A stretch of DNA of 64,000 nt from Flavobacterium sp. ZT3R18 (GCF_007097385.1 NZ_VJZS01000007.1:1-64000), one strand, 5' to 3'. Counted from the stretch's first letter, positions 55,690-64,000 are shown. Made by a program: numbers and translations. Notes: generated by a model not told the origin, from the sequence alone.

Positions 55690-56112
55690 ATGAATCAGAG
55701 AGATATTTTAATAAAAGAAATTCGAGGAGAATCATTGGGAAATGTCAACAATCAATCGTCCTCAGAGGAGTTATTTCAAAATGAAGTACTCAGACCCATT
55801 TTAAAATTACAGAACGATTTGTTCATCGCTTCTTTTTTAAATTATATCAGCAAGTATAAAAGAGATTTTTATTCTAAAACTGTCGAAAACAAATTGGCTG
55901 TTATAGAAAACGCCATTCAAAAAGACATCAAGTTCAGAAATGCCTTAAAAGGAATGATTATCGGATTATTTACTACCGATGAATATGCGCTTTACATTCA
56001 AAATTCCTCCAGCCTCAACAAAAGAATGATGAATTTATTGATCGAAAGATTGAAAAGTCAAGTGCAATTGTTTGATATTGAGGCTGAACAAAATGAAAAT
56101 ATCCCTAAATAG
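55690..56112 (+). CDS. Small hypothetical protein
   Basis: 140 residues, soluble and helical (NQRDILIKEIRGESLGN, VIENAIQKDIKFRNALKGMI). No signal peptide or motif is recognised. I believe similar proteins are common in Flavobacteria but cannot name the family. It converges with the acyltransferase gene, whose end lies 29 bases away. Confidence 0.55.
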   Translation: MNQRDILIKEIRGESLGNVNNQSSSEELFQNEVLRPILKLQNDLFIASFLNYISKYKRDFYSKTVENKLAVIENAIQKDIKFRNALKGMIIGLFTTDEYALYIQNSSSLNKRMMNLLIERLKSQVQLFDIEAEQNENIPK

Positions 56113-56141
56113 ATTTCAACAATAGATATAATTGAGATCTT

Positions 56142-57302
56142 CTATGTTTTTATCAAATTAGGGTATTCTTGAGATGTCGATTTATGCTTTATCATTTTGT
56201 TTCTCAATTTCATAAATGGTTTTTCAACTGCCGAGTTTAATAAAAATGCTCCAATTGTACAGGTTATAACGCAAATTACAAGCATCAAATTTGCATCTAT
56301 TTTAAAATCTTCTAAAATCTGATGTGTTATGTGAATTATTCCTTTGTGTGTAAGGTAGATTGCATAAGAAAGTGATGCTATAAAAGTTGTTGCTTTTGAA
56401 TTCCATTTGAATAAAAAACTTGTTGGACTGATTGCTCCGACAACCATAAAACCATAACCAATAGCAACCATTGGAAATCCAAAAACGGAGGCAGAATAGG
56501 ATTGTGGATCTTCACACAAAAAATAGGCTCCTTTCAAAACGAGTAAACTGAAAAGCAGAAATTGATTTCCAAATTTTGATATTGTATTCCAAACTTTTGG
56601 TAAAAACTGATAAACTCCAGCAATAGAAACCCCTACTAAAAGCCCATCCAGACGGTTGTAAGTTGGATAATAAATGTATTTGTACCAATACATCCAGCCA
56701 TTCTCATCATTAATCTTCGGGAGATATAAATTGTTAAAACTGTATATCCTAATTGCAAAACCAAATAGGAATAATGCAATAATTAGCCAATAGGATTTAT
56801 TGAACAGTTTGGAAAATTGCAACAAAATCAAAATAATGGGCAAGAATAAATAAAAATGTTCTTCAACACAAAGCGACCAAGCGTGTGAAAATGTTCCAAA
56901 GTCTTTTAAATTAAGTCCCAAGTTCTGTGTAAAAGTCAAAAACTTCCAAATGGGTGGTAACGCTTCTTTTTCACGAAAGATTGGGAAACAAAAATAAAGC
57001 CTAACGGTAATCCAAAATGCTGGGATAATTCTAAAAAAACGTTTTAAAAAGAATAGTTTAAATGAAATAGTTTGCCCCTGTTTGATTTGAGCAAAAAGTT
57101 GCGAGGAAATCAAAAAACCGCTTAAAACAAAGAACAGATCTACCCCAGTCCATCCAAATTTAGCAAAACTAGGCAGCCACTCAGGTTGTCCTCCGCTAAG
57201 AATGAAATAGTGAAATAGAAAAACAAATAAAATTGCTAATGCTCGTAAATGATCTAGTCCATAAAGTTTTTTAGGACTGTTTGTTTTTAATTTTTCTGTC
57301 AA
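56142..57302 (-). CDS. Acyltransferase family 3 (OafA/YrhL-like) membrane protein
   Basis: 386 residues with ten or more membrane helices. The first helix holds the catalytic His of the family (LDHLRALAILFVFLFHY), and GWTGVDLFFVLSGFLIS is diagnostic. Such enzymes O-acetylate or succinylate surface glycans. No glycan locus is adjacent, so the substrate is unknown. Confidence 0.85.
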   Translation of the reverse strand: MTEKLKTNSPKKLYGLDHLRALAILFVFLFHYFILSGGQPEWLPSFAKFGWTGVDLFFVLSGFLISSQLFAQIKQGQTISFKLFFLKRFFRIIPAFWITVRLYFCFPIFREKEALPPIWKFLTFTQNLGLNLKDFGTFSHAWSLCVEEHFYLFLPIILILLQFSKLFNKSYWLIIALFLFGFAIRIYSFNNLYLPKINDENGWMYWYKYIYYPTYNRLDGLLVGVSIAGVYQFLPKVWNTISKFGNQFLLFSLLVLKGAYFLCEDPQSYSASVFGFPMVAIGYGFMVVGAISPTSFLFKWNSKATTFIASLSYAIYLTHKGIIHITHQILEDFKIDANLMLVICVITCTIGAFLLNSAVEKPFMKLRNKMIKHKSTSQEYPNLIKT

Positions 57303-57771
57303 AGTTGTTTTTTTATAATGTCTATTCAGATCATTGTAGATTTTAAATTGCCTCCAGCTTTAGCTCAATGTCATTAAGTTAAGGGTTTTTACTAGTATTT
57401 TTAGTGCTTGAGAGCTACTAGTGTTCTCATATTGTGTGATTCCTCGTACCTCGGAATGACAAAACGCGATGATTTAGATATGCAATATCACGTAAGTTTG
57501 TCATCTCGACGAAGGAGAGATCACACAAGATGCTCGACAATCCTAGTAAAATCAACACTTTTTTCTTAACTTAATGACATTGAGCTTTAGCTGGAGGTAA
57601 ATGAATGAACATCAAATTGGCTTTAGCCGAAACAGCAAATGTTTTGGCTAAAGCCATGGACAATTATATCAATATCATCACTCTAGCTAAAGCTAGAGGC
57701 AATTCAAAACTTTGGATAAAAGTAACAACTGAATAATTAGATTTTTCTAAACTAAATTTTTTGTTCAATTT
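57303..57771. repeat. Nested inverted-repeat region
   Basis: CCTCCAGCTTTAGCTCAATG (57351-57370) and TCATTAAGTTAAG (to 57383) return in inverse at 57565-57597 with two mismatches in 33 bases. Inside them, TTGTGTGATTCC and TCGGAATGACAAA (57440-57470) face TTTGTCATCTCGACGAAGGA and GAGATCACACA in inverse (57507-57535), the common Flavobacteria GTCATTTCGACGAAGGAG element. Further right lie GGCTTTAGCC and GGCTAAAGCC (57620-57655) and TCTAGCTAAAGCTAGA (57683-57698), another palindrome. No ORF is present. Confidence 0.75.
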
Positions 57772-59427
57772 TTATTTAGCAACATTTTTACTTAAAACAT
57801 AAAAATCCTTATTCACTTCTACTTTTTCAATTTTAAAAGGACAGGTAAATTCATTCCATTCTGATTTTGGGTTCAAAGTAACTTCTGTTCCGTTCAGTGA
57901 TACTTTTACAGGCATATCAAAACCAGCAACACTATTTTTCCAACGGTATTTCACTGCATTTTCTTGAAAAGTATATTCTAATGTTGGAATTCTAATGTCT
58001 CTCAAATATTGATTAAAGAATGGGTTCAAATCCATACCGACTTGTTGACTTAAGTAGTCCTCAATTTGTTTGGTCGTTACCGTTTGATGGTAAAAAGTAC
58101 TATTCAAACCTCTCAAGATAGTTCTCCATTTTTCATCATCATTTACAATTTGACGCAATGTGTTCAGCATATTGGCACCTTTGTAGTACATATCGCCTGA
58201 ACCTTCATTGTTTACATCATAATGCCCAATGATGGGTTTGTCGTTTTGAATATTTTTTCGAATACCACGCACATATTCTGTACCAGCATCTTTTCCATAG
58301 TAATATTCCACGAAAAGACTTTCAGAATAACAAGTAAAGCTCTCGTGAATCCACATGTCGGCAATATCTTTGTAGGTAATGTTATTGGCGAACCACTCGT
58401 GTCCTGATTCATGAATGATGATAAAATCGAATTTCAATCCCCAACCCGTTCCGCTTAAATCGCGTCCCAAATAGCCGTTTTGAAAACCATTCCCATAAGT
58501 CACACAACTTTGGTGTTCCATGCCTAAATACGGAGCTTCTACCAGTTTGTAACTATCTTCATAGAAAGGATAAGGCCCAAACCAATGTTCAAAAGCTTTT
58601 AGCATTCTCGGCACCTCTTTGAATTGTTCTTTGGCTTTTTCTAAATTATCTTTCAAAACATAGTATTGGCAATCTAAATCGCCCTTTTCTCCTTTGTATT
58701 TCTCTGAAAAAGACACATAATCTCCAATATTGATATTTACGCCATAATTATTGATTGGATTTTTGACCACCCAAGTATAGGTTTTGGTACCGTCCTTTAG
58801 CGTTTTTACATTTTGCAAACGACCATTGGAAACATCCATTAATTTTCCAGGTATATTCACGCTAATTTTCATCCCTTCCACTTCATCGTACATGTGGTCT
58901 TTGTTCGGCCACCAAATACTGGCACCCAATCCTTGACAGGAAGAAGCAATAAAATCGTTCCCGTTTTGGTCTTTTTTCCAAGTAATTCCGCCATCCCATG
59001 GTGGTCTAACAGCTACTTTTGGCCTGCCTTGATAAAATACTTTTACTTCTTTTGTGGCTCCTGTCTTTTGTTTTGAAGCCAATGTTATGAAAAAGGCATT
59101 CCCTTCTCTTTTGTATTTTAAGGCTACACCATCCTGAGTTACTTCCGTAATTTCCATCGGATTTTGCAAATCAATTTGCATCACATCATAAGATTGTAAC
59201 ACTTTATATTGTATAGTGTTAGCCCCTGTAATTGTGCTGTCTAAAGGATTTACTTTTACCTCTAAGTTGTAGTGTTTTACATCCCACCAAACTCTTTCCT
59301 TAGTGACGCTTCCTCTTAAAGAATCTTGTCTGGTAAAAATAACATCCGATTTGGCAAGCAACCCTTGCGCTTGAATTCCATTAGAGATTAAAAATGCAAT
59401 CAATAATAGGCTTAGATACTTTTTCAT
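57772..59427 (-). CDS. M1 family metallopeptidase
   Basis: 551 residues. A signal peptide (about 1-20, SNGIQAQ) suggests export. The zinc site is complete: HESGH (H339, E340, H343) and the third ligand E362 in WIHESFTCYSE. The exopeptidase motif is G-M-E-H-Q (302-306), a variant of GxMEN. It lacks the long C-terminal domains of aminopeptidase N. A promoter-like box TAGTTTTG lies at 59447-59454 on the minus strand. Confidence 0.85.
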   Translation of the reverse strand: MKKYLSLLLIAFLISNGIQAQGLLAKSDVIFTRQDSLRGSVTKERVWWDVKHYNLEVKVNPLDSTITGANTIQYKVLQSYDVMQIDLQNPMEITEVTQDGVALKYKREGNAFFITLASKQKTGATKEVKVFYQGRPKVAVRPPWDGGITWKKDQNGNDFIASSCQGLGASIWWPNKDHMYDEVEGMKISVNIPGKLMDVSNGRLQNVKTLKDGTKTYTWVVKNPINNYGVNINIGDYVSFSEKYKGEKGDLDCQYYVLKDNLEKAKEQFKEVPRMLKAFEHWFGPYPFYEDSYKLVEAPYLGMEHQSCVTYGNGFQNGYLGRDLSGTGWGLKFDFIIIHESGHEWFANNITYKDIADMWIHESFTCYSESLFVEYYYGKDAGTEYVRGIRKNIQNDKPIIGHYDVNNEGSGDMYYKGANMLNTLRQIVNDDEKWRTILRGLNSTFYHQTVTTKQIEDYLSQQVGMDLNPFFNQYLRDIRIPTLEYTFQENAVKYRWKNSVAGFDMPVKVSLNGTEVTLNPKSEWNEFTCPFKIEKVEVNKDFYVLSKNVAK

Positions 59428-59446
59428 GTGTTGATGATTTTTCCTC

Positions 59447-59454
59447 CAAAACTA
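59447..59454 (-). promoter_or_regulatory. Possible -7 box for the M1 peptidase gene
   Basis: On the minus strand this reads TAGTTTTG, matching TAnnTTTG, 20 bases before the start codon at 59427. A TTTG at 59479-59482 is a slightly long-spaced -33 candidate. Confidence 0.45.
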
Positions 59455-59489
59455 CATACTTTTTTTGATTTTTATTATCAAAAAGAAGT

Positions 59490-59711
59490 CTATTTCAGTT
59501 TTTAGTCACAGTTTTCAGTCACAGTTTTCAGTTTCAGTCTATCCGTTTCGGCTGCGACCGAAAACGGAAAACTAAAAACTTTTTTCACCATCAGATCTCA
59601 GCACGTCCGTTGCGACTGAAAACTGAGACTGAGAACTGAAAACTTTTTTCACTATCAGATCTCAGTACATCCCTTACGACTGAAAACTGAGACTGTGACT
59701 GAAAACTTTTT
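59490..59711. repeat. Tandem ~63-bp repeat built from CAGT/ACTG units
   Basis: Left part: TTTCAGTTTTTAGTCACAGT-type units. Right part: two copies of a 63-64 bp unit (59580-59643 and 59644-59706), each starting TTTTTTCAC.ATCAGATCTC and containing GACTGAAAACTGAGACTG. A third start follows at 59707. The left units and the right units are inverse of each other. The tract lies between the 3' end of hisIE and the M1 peptidase start. Confidence 0.75.
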
Positions 59712-60311
59712 TCACTTCTTACGGCTTTTCAATACATCAACCACATCATTCAATTGAAAACCTTTGGCTTGCAGTAAAATCAAATAATGAAAAAGCAAAT
59801 CGGCACTTTCGCTCAAAAACAAATCATCGTTATCATCTTTGGCTTCAATGACCACTTCTATCGCTTCCTCTCCTACTTTTTGAGCAATTTTGTTGATTCC
59901 CAATTTAAATAAGGATGCCACATAACTCTTTTCAGAATCGGCATTTTCTCTGCGGGTTTTGATGGTGTTTTCCAGATTGGAAATAAAACCATATTCTTGC
60001 TTGTTTTCGGTTGCCCAACAAGTATCGGTTCCTTTGTGGCACGTTGGTCCAACTGGTTGCACTTGAATTAAAAGCGTATCGTTATCACAGTCGTTTTTAA
60101 TATCAACCAAATTTAAAAAGTTACCGCTTTCTTCGCCTTTTGTCCAAAGTCTTTGTTTGGTTCTGCTATAAAAAGTAACTTTCTGAGTGTCAACTGTTTT
60201 TTGATAAGCCTCGGCATTCATATAACCCAACATCAAAACGTTTTTGGTTTCACTATCTTGAATAATAGCAGGAATTAATCCATCTGTATTTTTTGAAAAA
60301 TCTATTTCCAT
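59712..60311 (-). CDS. hisIE: Bifunctional phosphoribosyl-AMP cyclohydrolase / phosphoribosyl-ATP pyrophosphatase
   Basis: 199 residues. The HisI half (1-105) has MLGYMNAEAYQKT, SRTKQRLWTKGEESGN, and the metal-binding D/C sites NDCDNDT and GPTCHKGTDTCW. The HisE half (110-199) has the pyrophosphatase motif VGEEAIEVVIEAKDDN. It catalyses steps 2 and 3 of histidine synthesis. It is the last gene of the minus-strand his run in the window. Confidence 0.93.
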   Translation of the reverse strand: MEIDFSKNTDGLIPAIIQDSETKNVLMLGYMNAEAYQKTVDTQKVTFYSRTKQRLWTKGEESGNFLNLVDIKNDCDNDTLLIQVQPVGPTCHKGTDTCWATENKQEYGFISNLENTIKTRRENADSEKSYVASLFKLGINKIAQKVGEEAIEVVIEAKDDNDDLFLSESADLLFHYLILLQAKGFQLNDVVDVLKSRKK

Positions 60312-60446
60312 TTTTATAATTTTGTGATTACTTCGTCCGTTCGCCTTTCTGGCTCGGGTGAAAAATAAAAGATTGAAAGAGTATCAAATCTGATTTTCTT
60401 TTCTCTTTTTTCTATATTCTATGCTCTATATTCTATTTTCTACGTT

Positions 60447-61202
60447 CTAAATCCTAACCTCAATATTATTGTTTTTTAACTCCTTTTTCAATGCTTTAAT
60501 TTCGATTTCTTTAAAGTGGAATACGCTTGCCGCCAATGCTGCGTCTGCTTTTCCTTCAATAAAGGCATCTACAAAATGCTGTATAGTTCCTGCGCCACCA
60601 GAAGCAATTATGGGGATATTAACCAATTGAGACAACTTAGCCAAAGCTTCATTGGCAAATCCGTTTTTGGTTCCGTCGTTATCCATCGAGGTAAAAAGAA
60701 TTTCTCCTGCTCCTCTTTCTTCTACTTCTTTTGCCCAATCAAATAAATTCAATTCGGTTGGCACTTTTCCTCCTACCAAATGCACAATCCATTGACCATC
60801 AAATTGTTTGGCATCTATAGCGACCACCACGCACTGGCTTCCGAATTTTTGTGCCAATTCATTAATCAACTGCGGATTTTTTACCGCCGATGAATTAATT
60901 GAAACCTTATCCGCACCATTTTGTAATAAAACTTCCACATCTTCTACAGTCGAGATTCCACCACCCACAGTAAATGGAATATTGATAGTCGCAGCCACTT
61001 TTCGAACTAAATCCACCAAGGTTTTTCTACGTTCTTCGGTTGCAGAAATATCCAGAAAAACCAATTCATCCGCTCCTTCATCCGAATAGATCTTAGCCAA
61101 TTCAACAGGATCTCCTGCGTCACGCAAATCTACGAAATTAACGCCTTTTACGGTTCTTCCGTTTTTAATATCGAGACAGGGTATTATTCTTTTTGTTAAC
61201 AT
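60447..61202 (-). CDS. hisF: Imidazole glycerol phosphate synthase subunit HisF
   Basis: 251 residues, standard length. The catalytic Asp residues are present in [12 protein letters not shown] (D11) and AIDAK (D130), with [11 protein letters not shown] and [11 protein letters not shown] as phosphate loops. It works with HisH to form the IGP ring. It lies after the NIPSNAP gene and before hisIE. Confidence 0.95.
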   Translation of the reverse strand: MLTKRIIPCLDIKNGRTVKGVNFVDLRDAGDPVELAKIYSDEGADELVFLDISATEERRKTLVDLVRKVAATINIPFTVGGGISTVEDVEVLLQNGADKVSINSSAVKNPQLINELAQKFGSQCVVVAIDAKQFDGQWIVHLVGGKVPTELNLFDWAKEVEERGAGEILFTSMDNDGTKNGFANEALAKLSQLVNIPIIASGGAGTIQHFVDAFIEGKADAALAASVFHFKEIEIKALKKELKNNNIEVRI

Positions 61203-61225
61203 TTTTATTATTGTTAATGGTCATT

Positions 61226-61531
61226 TTATTCGAATACTGGACGTAAAAATGTTCTTTCGTAACTCAATATACATCTTGTATCTTCTGCAATTTTAAAAGC
61301 CTCGAGACATTCTGGATCTTCCAAAATTAGTTTTCTGTAATTTTCATATTTAGTTAAACTGGGAAATGAAAACATTGCAAATGCTATGTTATTTGCTCCT
61401 TCAGAAGGCAAAAAATAACCATGATGTTGCCCTCCAAAACGGTTAACCAATTTTATCCATCTTTTGCCATAATCTTCAAAAACATCTAATTGAAAAGGGT
61501 CTATTGTGTATTTCAAATAACAAGTTATCAT
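61226..61531 (-). CDS. NIPSNAP family protein inside the his operon
   Basis: 101 residues of the NIPSNAP ferredoxin-like fold: MITCYLKYTIDPFQLDVFED, RFGGQHHGYFLPSEGANN and FPSLTKYENYRKLILEDPEC are typical. The function is unknown. It lies between hisA (21 bases away) and hisF (24 bases away) in the same direction and is therefore co-transcribed with the histidine genes, though no link to the pathway is known. Confidence 0.8.
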   Translation of the reverse strand: MITCYLKYTIDPFQLDVFEDYGKRWIKLVNRFGGQHHGYFLPSEGANNIAFAMFSFPSLTKYENYRKLILEDPECLEAFKIAEDTRCILSYERTFLRPVFE

Positions 61532-61551
61532 ATTTTATATTTTGAGTTTTA

Positions 61552-62298
61552 TTATTTGCAAATTATATAATTTTCCAATTGTTTCAACGAAATTCTACCT
61601 TCGTAAATGGCTTTCCCGATAATGGTTCCTTCACAGCCCATTTCGGCCAATTTCGGTAATTCATCGAATGTTGAAATTCCACCAGAGGCAATTAATTTTA
61701 TTCCGCCTCTCGACTTCGCTCGAGGTGAAGCTTCCGTCAAAATTTTAGCATACAAATCAAAACTCGGTCCTTCTAGCATTCCATCTTTGGCAATATCAGT
61801 ACAAATCACATACTGAATTCCTTTGTTTTGATAGTCTTGAATAAATGGAATCAAATCTTCATTAGAGTCTTCTAACCAACCCGAAACAGCTACTTTTTCA
61901 TTATTGGCATCGGCTCCCAAAATGATTTTATCCGAACCGTATTCAGCTATCCATTTTTCGAAAACAGCTCTATTTTTTACGGCAATACTTCCACCTGTGA
62001 TTTGGTTAGCGCCACTTTCGAAAGCAATTTTCAAATCGGCATCCGATTTCAATCCACCACCGAAATCAATTTTCAGTTTGGTTTGAGTGGCTATTTGTTC
62101 CAATATTTTATAATTGACAATTTTGCTCGATTTGGCACCGTCCAAATCCACCAAATGTAAATATTCGATTCCGTGGGCTTCGAATGATTTGGCTACTTCA
62201 AGCGGATTTTCATTGTATATAATTTTAGTGTTGTAATCGCCTTTGGACAAGCGAACACATTTTCCTTCTATAATATCTATTGCAGGGATTATTCTCAT
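61552..62298 (-). CDS. hisA: ProFAR isomerase HisA with an in-frame repeat insert
   Basis: 248 residues of the HisA TIM barrel: [33 protein letters not shown] and [13 protein letters not shown]. It isomerises ProFAR to PRFAR. Residues about 190-200 ([12 protein letters not shown]) look inserted just before the KLIASGG phosphate loop. They are encoded by the palindromic CTCGACTTCGCTCGAGGTG segment at 61708-61726. The rest of the fold is normal, so the enzyme is probably active. Confidence 0.9.
   Translation of the reverse strand: MRIIPAIDIIEGKCVRLSKGDYNTKIIYNENPLEVAKSFEAHGIEYLHLVDLDGAKSSKIVNYKILEQIATQTKLKIDFGGGLKSDADLKIAFESGANQITGGSIAVKNRAVFEKWIAEYGSDKIILGADANNEKVAVSGWLEDSNEDLIPFIQDYQNKGIQYVICTDIAKDGMLEGPSFDLYAKILTEASPRAKSRGGIKLIASGGISTFDELPKLAEMGCEGTIIGKAIYEGRISLKQLENYIICK
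61696..61734. repeat. CTTCGCTCGAG-type repeat inside hisA
   Basis: CCGCCTCTCGACTTCGCTCG followed by AGGTGAAGC is an interspersed palindromic-type element of the same family as 40035-40062. It is in frame with hisA and encodes the SPRAKSRGG insert. Confidence 0.7.
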
Positions 62299-62395
62299 AT
62301 TCTATTTTAGATTGCAGATTTTAGATTTTAGATTTTTCATTGCGAAGAATGAGGCAATCTTACATCACATTATCATTAAATTTGATTTTTAATTT

Positions 62396-62435
62396 CTCAT
62401 TGCTATTGAAATTGCCATTGAAATTGCTATTTTAT
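62396..62435. repeat. ATTGNN repeat tract between hisH and hisA
   Basis: CATTGCTATTGAAATTGCCA then TTGAAATTGCTATTTT is a tandem of ATTGNN hexamers, the family seen at 27254, 34810 and 37856. It abuts the hisH stop codon. Confidence 0.7.
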
Positions 62436-63061
62436 AATTTCAAAAAGTTACCAAGTATTTGCTCCCCAACATCACCACTTTTTTCGGGATGAAATTGTGT
62501 TCCGTAGAAGTTTTTATTTTCTAAAGCCGAAGAATACGCCACTTCATAATCAGTAGTTGCAATGGTTTCTTCGCAAATAGGTGCATAAAAACTATGAACC
62601 AAATACATGTATTCATTCTCGGCAATTCCTTTGAATAAATCTGACTTTAGGTTATAAATAGTGTTCCACCCCATTTGTGGGACTTTTACTTTTGGAGAAA
62701 ATTTGATGACATCCACATCAAAAATGCCCAATCCTACCGTATCACCTTCCTCCGATTTGTTGCACATCAATTGCATACCCAAACATATTCCGAAAACGGG
62801 TTGTTTAAGCGTTGGAATTAGAGTGTCCAAACCGCTTTGTTTTAGCATTTTCATCGCGTAACTCGCCTCGCCTACGCCAGGGAAAATTACTTTATCGGCT
62901 GCTTTTATCTCCTCGGGATTATTACTCAAAACCGCCTTGAATCCCAATCTTTCGATGGCAAACATGATGCTTTGAATGTTTCCTGCTCCGTAATTTATGA
63001 TTACGAGCCCCCCACCCCCCGAAGGGGGAGCTGATGTAGAGGGCGTTCTATTTTTATCCAT
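62432..63061 (-). CDS. hisH: Imidazole glycerol phosphate synthase subunit HisH with a repeat-encoded N-terminal extension
   Basis: 209 residues. Class I glutamine amidotransferase triad: C93 (GICLGMQLM), H191 and E193 (FHPEKSG). HisH normally begins close to the VIINYGAGNIQSI block. Here that block starts only at residue 20, after MDKNRTPSTSAPPSGGGG. This extension is encoded by a C/G-rich palindromic repeat (63007-63033). No alternative start codon is available closer to the fold, so the extension is translated. The enzyme supplies ammonia to HisF. Confidence 0.88.
   Translation of the reverse strand: MDKNRTPSTSAPPSGGGGLVIINYGAGNIQSIMFAIERLGFKAVLSNNPEEIKAADKVIFPGVGEASYAMKMLKQSGLDTLIPTLKQPVFGICLGMQLMCNKSEEGDTVGLGIFDVDVIKFSPKVKVPQMGWNTIYNLKSDLFKGIAENEYMYLVHSFYAPICEETIATTDYEVAYSSALENKNFYGTQFHPEKSGDVGEQILGNFLKL
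63007..63033. repeat. C/G-rich palindromic repeat, copy inside hisH
   Basis: AGCCCCCCACCCCCCGAAGG followed by GGGAGCT. It is the inverse partner of 63107-63137. It codes for the PPSGGGG part of the HisH extension. Confidence 0.75.
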
Positions 63062-63106
63062 AATTTATATGTGTTATTTTATTAAGATAGATTACAATTC
63101 CCATGT

Positions 63107-63137
63107 AGCTCCCCCCCCTTCGGGGGTTGGGGGGGCT
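63107..63137. repeat. C/G-rich palindromic repeat, copy between hisB and hisH
   Basis: AGCTCCCCCCCCTTCGGGGG followed by TTGGGGGGGCT. It lies in inverse orientation to the hisH copy and one base from the hisB stop codon, in the 77-base hisB-hisH spacer. Confidence 0.75.
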
Positions 63138-63138
63138 T

Positions 63139-64000
63139 TTACAGCATTCCCTTCGTACTTGGTAAAATCATTTTCTCTGTATCGCGTTTTACGGCTACTT
63201 TTATCGCTTTCGCAAAAGCTTTAAAGATAGCTTCAATTTTATGATGTTCGTTGGTTCCTTCCGCTTTGATGTTAATATTTGCTTTGGCTCCATCTGAGAA
63301 TGATTTGAAGAAATGATAAAACATTTCTGTTGGCATTTTACCAACCATTTCACGTTTGAATTCGGTTTCCCAAACCAACCAGTTTCTGCCTCCAAAATCA
63401 ATGGCTACTTGAGATAAGCAGTCGTCCATTGGTAAACAAAAACCATAACGTTCAATGCCTAATTTATTACCTAATGCTTTGGCAAAAACTTCTCCAAGAG
63501 CAATGGCAGTATCTTCGATAGTATGGTGTTCATCGACTTCAAGATCGCCTTTTACCAAAATCTCCAAGTCCATTTGTCCGTGACGTGCAATTTGATCCAG
63601 CATGTGGTCAAAAAAGGCAATACCGGTTTCAATTTTACTTTTTCCTGTTCCGTCCAAGTTCAAGTTGATGTAGATATCGGTTTCATTGGTTTTTCTCGAA
63701 ATAGTTGCGGAACGCGCTTCGAGTTTCAAAAACTCATAAATCACTTTCCAATCCGTAGATTGCAAGATAATCACTTCGTCTAATTCTTCTCTTTTTGCAG
63801 CAATTTCAGTGCTTCCAGCTCCTTCGCTAGTATTCATAAAAATGGCTTTGGCTCCCAGGTTTTTGGCTAATTCTACATCGGTCAAACGATCTCCTAAAAC
63901 GAATGAGTTCGCTAAATCATACTCAGGATTGTCAATATACTTGGTTAGCATTCCCGTTCTTGGTTTGCGAGTGGGTGCATTGTCTTCCGGTAAAGAATGA
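63139..64000 (-). CDS. hisB: Bifunctional histidinol-phosphatase / imidazoleglycerol-phosphate dehydratase HisB (N-terminus outside the window)
   Basis: The reading frame is open to the window edge without a start. The N-terminal part is the end of a HAD-type histidinol-phosphatase ([20 protein letters not shown]), preceded at the edge by [15 protein letters not shown]. The C-terminal ~190 residues are the dehydratase: [42 protein letters not shown] and [20 protein letters not shown] carry the Mn-binding His and Glu. Enzymes of this fusion catalyse steps 6 and 8. It lies upstream of hisH. Confidence 0.93.
   Translation of the reverse strand, partial: HSLPEDNAPTRKPRTGMLTKYIDNPEYDLANSFVLGDRLTDVELAKNLGAKAIFMNTSEGAGSTEIAAKREELDEVIILQSTDWKVIYEFLKLEARSATISRKTNETDIYINLNLDGTGKSKIETGIAFFDHMLDQIARHGQMDLEILVKGDLEVDEHHTIEDTAIALGEVFAKALGNKLGIERYGFCLPMDDCLSQVAIDFGGRNWLVWETEFKREMVGKMPTEMFYHFFKSFSDGAKANINIKAEGTNEHHKIEAIFKAFAKAIKVAVKRDTEKMILPSTKGML

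Noticed and set aside
59580..59706. Two ~63-bp direct repeats taken as a CRISPR remnant
   Set aside because: The repeats abut each other with no spacer between them and are made of simpler CAGT units.
63007..63137. G-runs as a regulatory G-quadruplex
   Set aside because: The runs are arranged as palindromes of a repeat element, which is a simpler explanation; quadruplex formation cannot be judged from sequence alone.

Overview
The window looks like a chromosomal segment of a Flavobacteriaceae bacterium, most likely Flavobacterium. The DNA is AT-rich (about one third G+C by eye). Upstream regions carry the Bacteroidetes promoter -7 box TAnnTTTG, one protein ends in a type IX secretion sorting domain, IlvC is the long form, and most intergenic gaps hold short degenerate repeats typical of the family. 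No tRNA, prophage, insertion sequence or CRISPR array was recognised.

Layout. 1-115: 3' end of a 5S rRNA and its terminator, so an rRNA operon lies to the left. 235-2163: a PhyH-type dioxygenase and a nitronate monooxygenase. 2325-5990 (minus): an export-associated operon of YHYH lipoprotein, MORN-type lipoprotein, SCO1-like thioredoxin and a T9SS-tailed arylsulfotransferase-like protein. 6390-13871: fabG, a large VWA-like membrane protein, a MntA/HepT toxin-antitoxin pair, a LysR regulator with a YeiH transporter, a DUF1275 protein and an S1/P1-type zinc hydrolase. 14061-20915: an LTA-synthase-like sulfatase, then PAP2 phosphatase, a four-repeat membrane protein, a two-component system and a small membrane protein. 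21154-31273: a conserved hypothetical and the branched-chain amino acid block leuA-leuB-[leader peptide and terminator]-ilvD-ilvB-ilvN-ilvC. 31663-33573: acs. 33679-39958: a biosynthetic cluster with a type III polyketide synthase, FAD enzyme, methyltransferase and its own dehydratase, ketosynthase, acyl carrier protein and phosphopantetheinyl transferase. 40103-42618 (minus): a cNMP/CBS/DUF294 protein with a degenerate exonuclease-fold partner. 42792-48089: mixed accessory genes (DUF2911, Bcr/CflA exporter, a tail-to-tail toxin-antitoxin-like pair, a flavodoxin, a DUF6602-like nuclease-fold protein). 48212-57302: type II NADH dehydrogenase, two helicases, MscS channel, thioesterase, acyltransferase. 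57772-64000 (minus): M1 peptidase and the distal histidine operon hisB(partial)-hisH-hisA-NIPSNAP-hisF-hisIE.

Strongest observations. (1) The polyketide cluster pairs a type III PKS with a private acyl-carrier module; its logic resembles phenolic-lipid pathways but the product cannot be read from sequence. (2) A 24-codon Ile/Leu/Val-rich leader peptide, an intrinsic terminator and a competing antiterminator pairing sit upstream of ilvD, a complete-looking attenuator. (3) In the his operon, interspersed palindromic repeats have entered two coding regions in frame: an internal insert in HisA and an N-terminal extension of HisH. (4) Spacers between co-directional genes are repeatedly filled with degenerate 6-9 bp repeats, several arranged as inverted pairs. 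(5) One intergenic element resembles a common Flavobacteria structured RNA.
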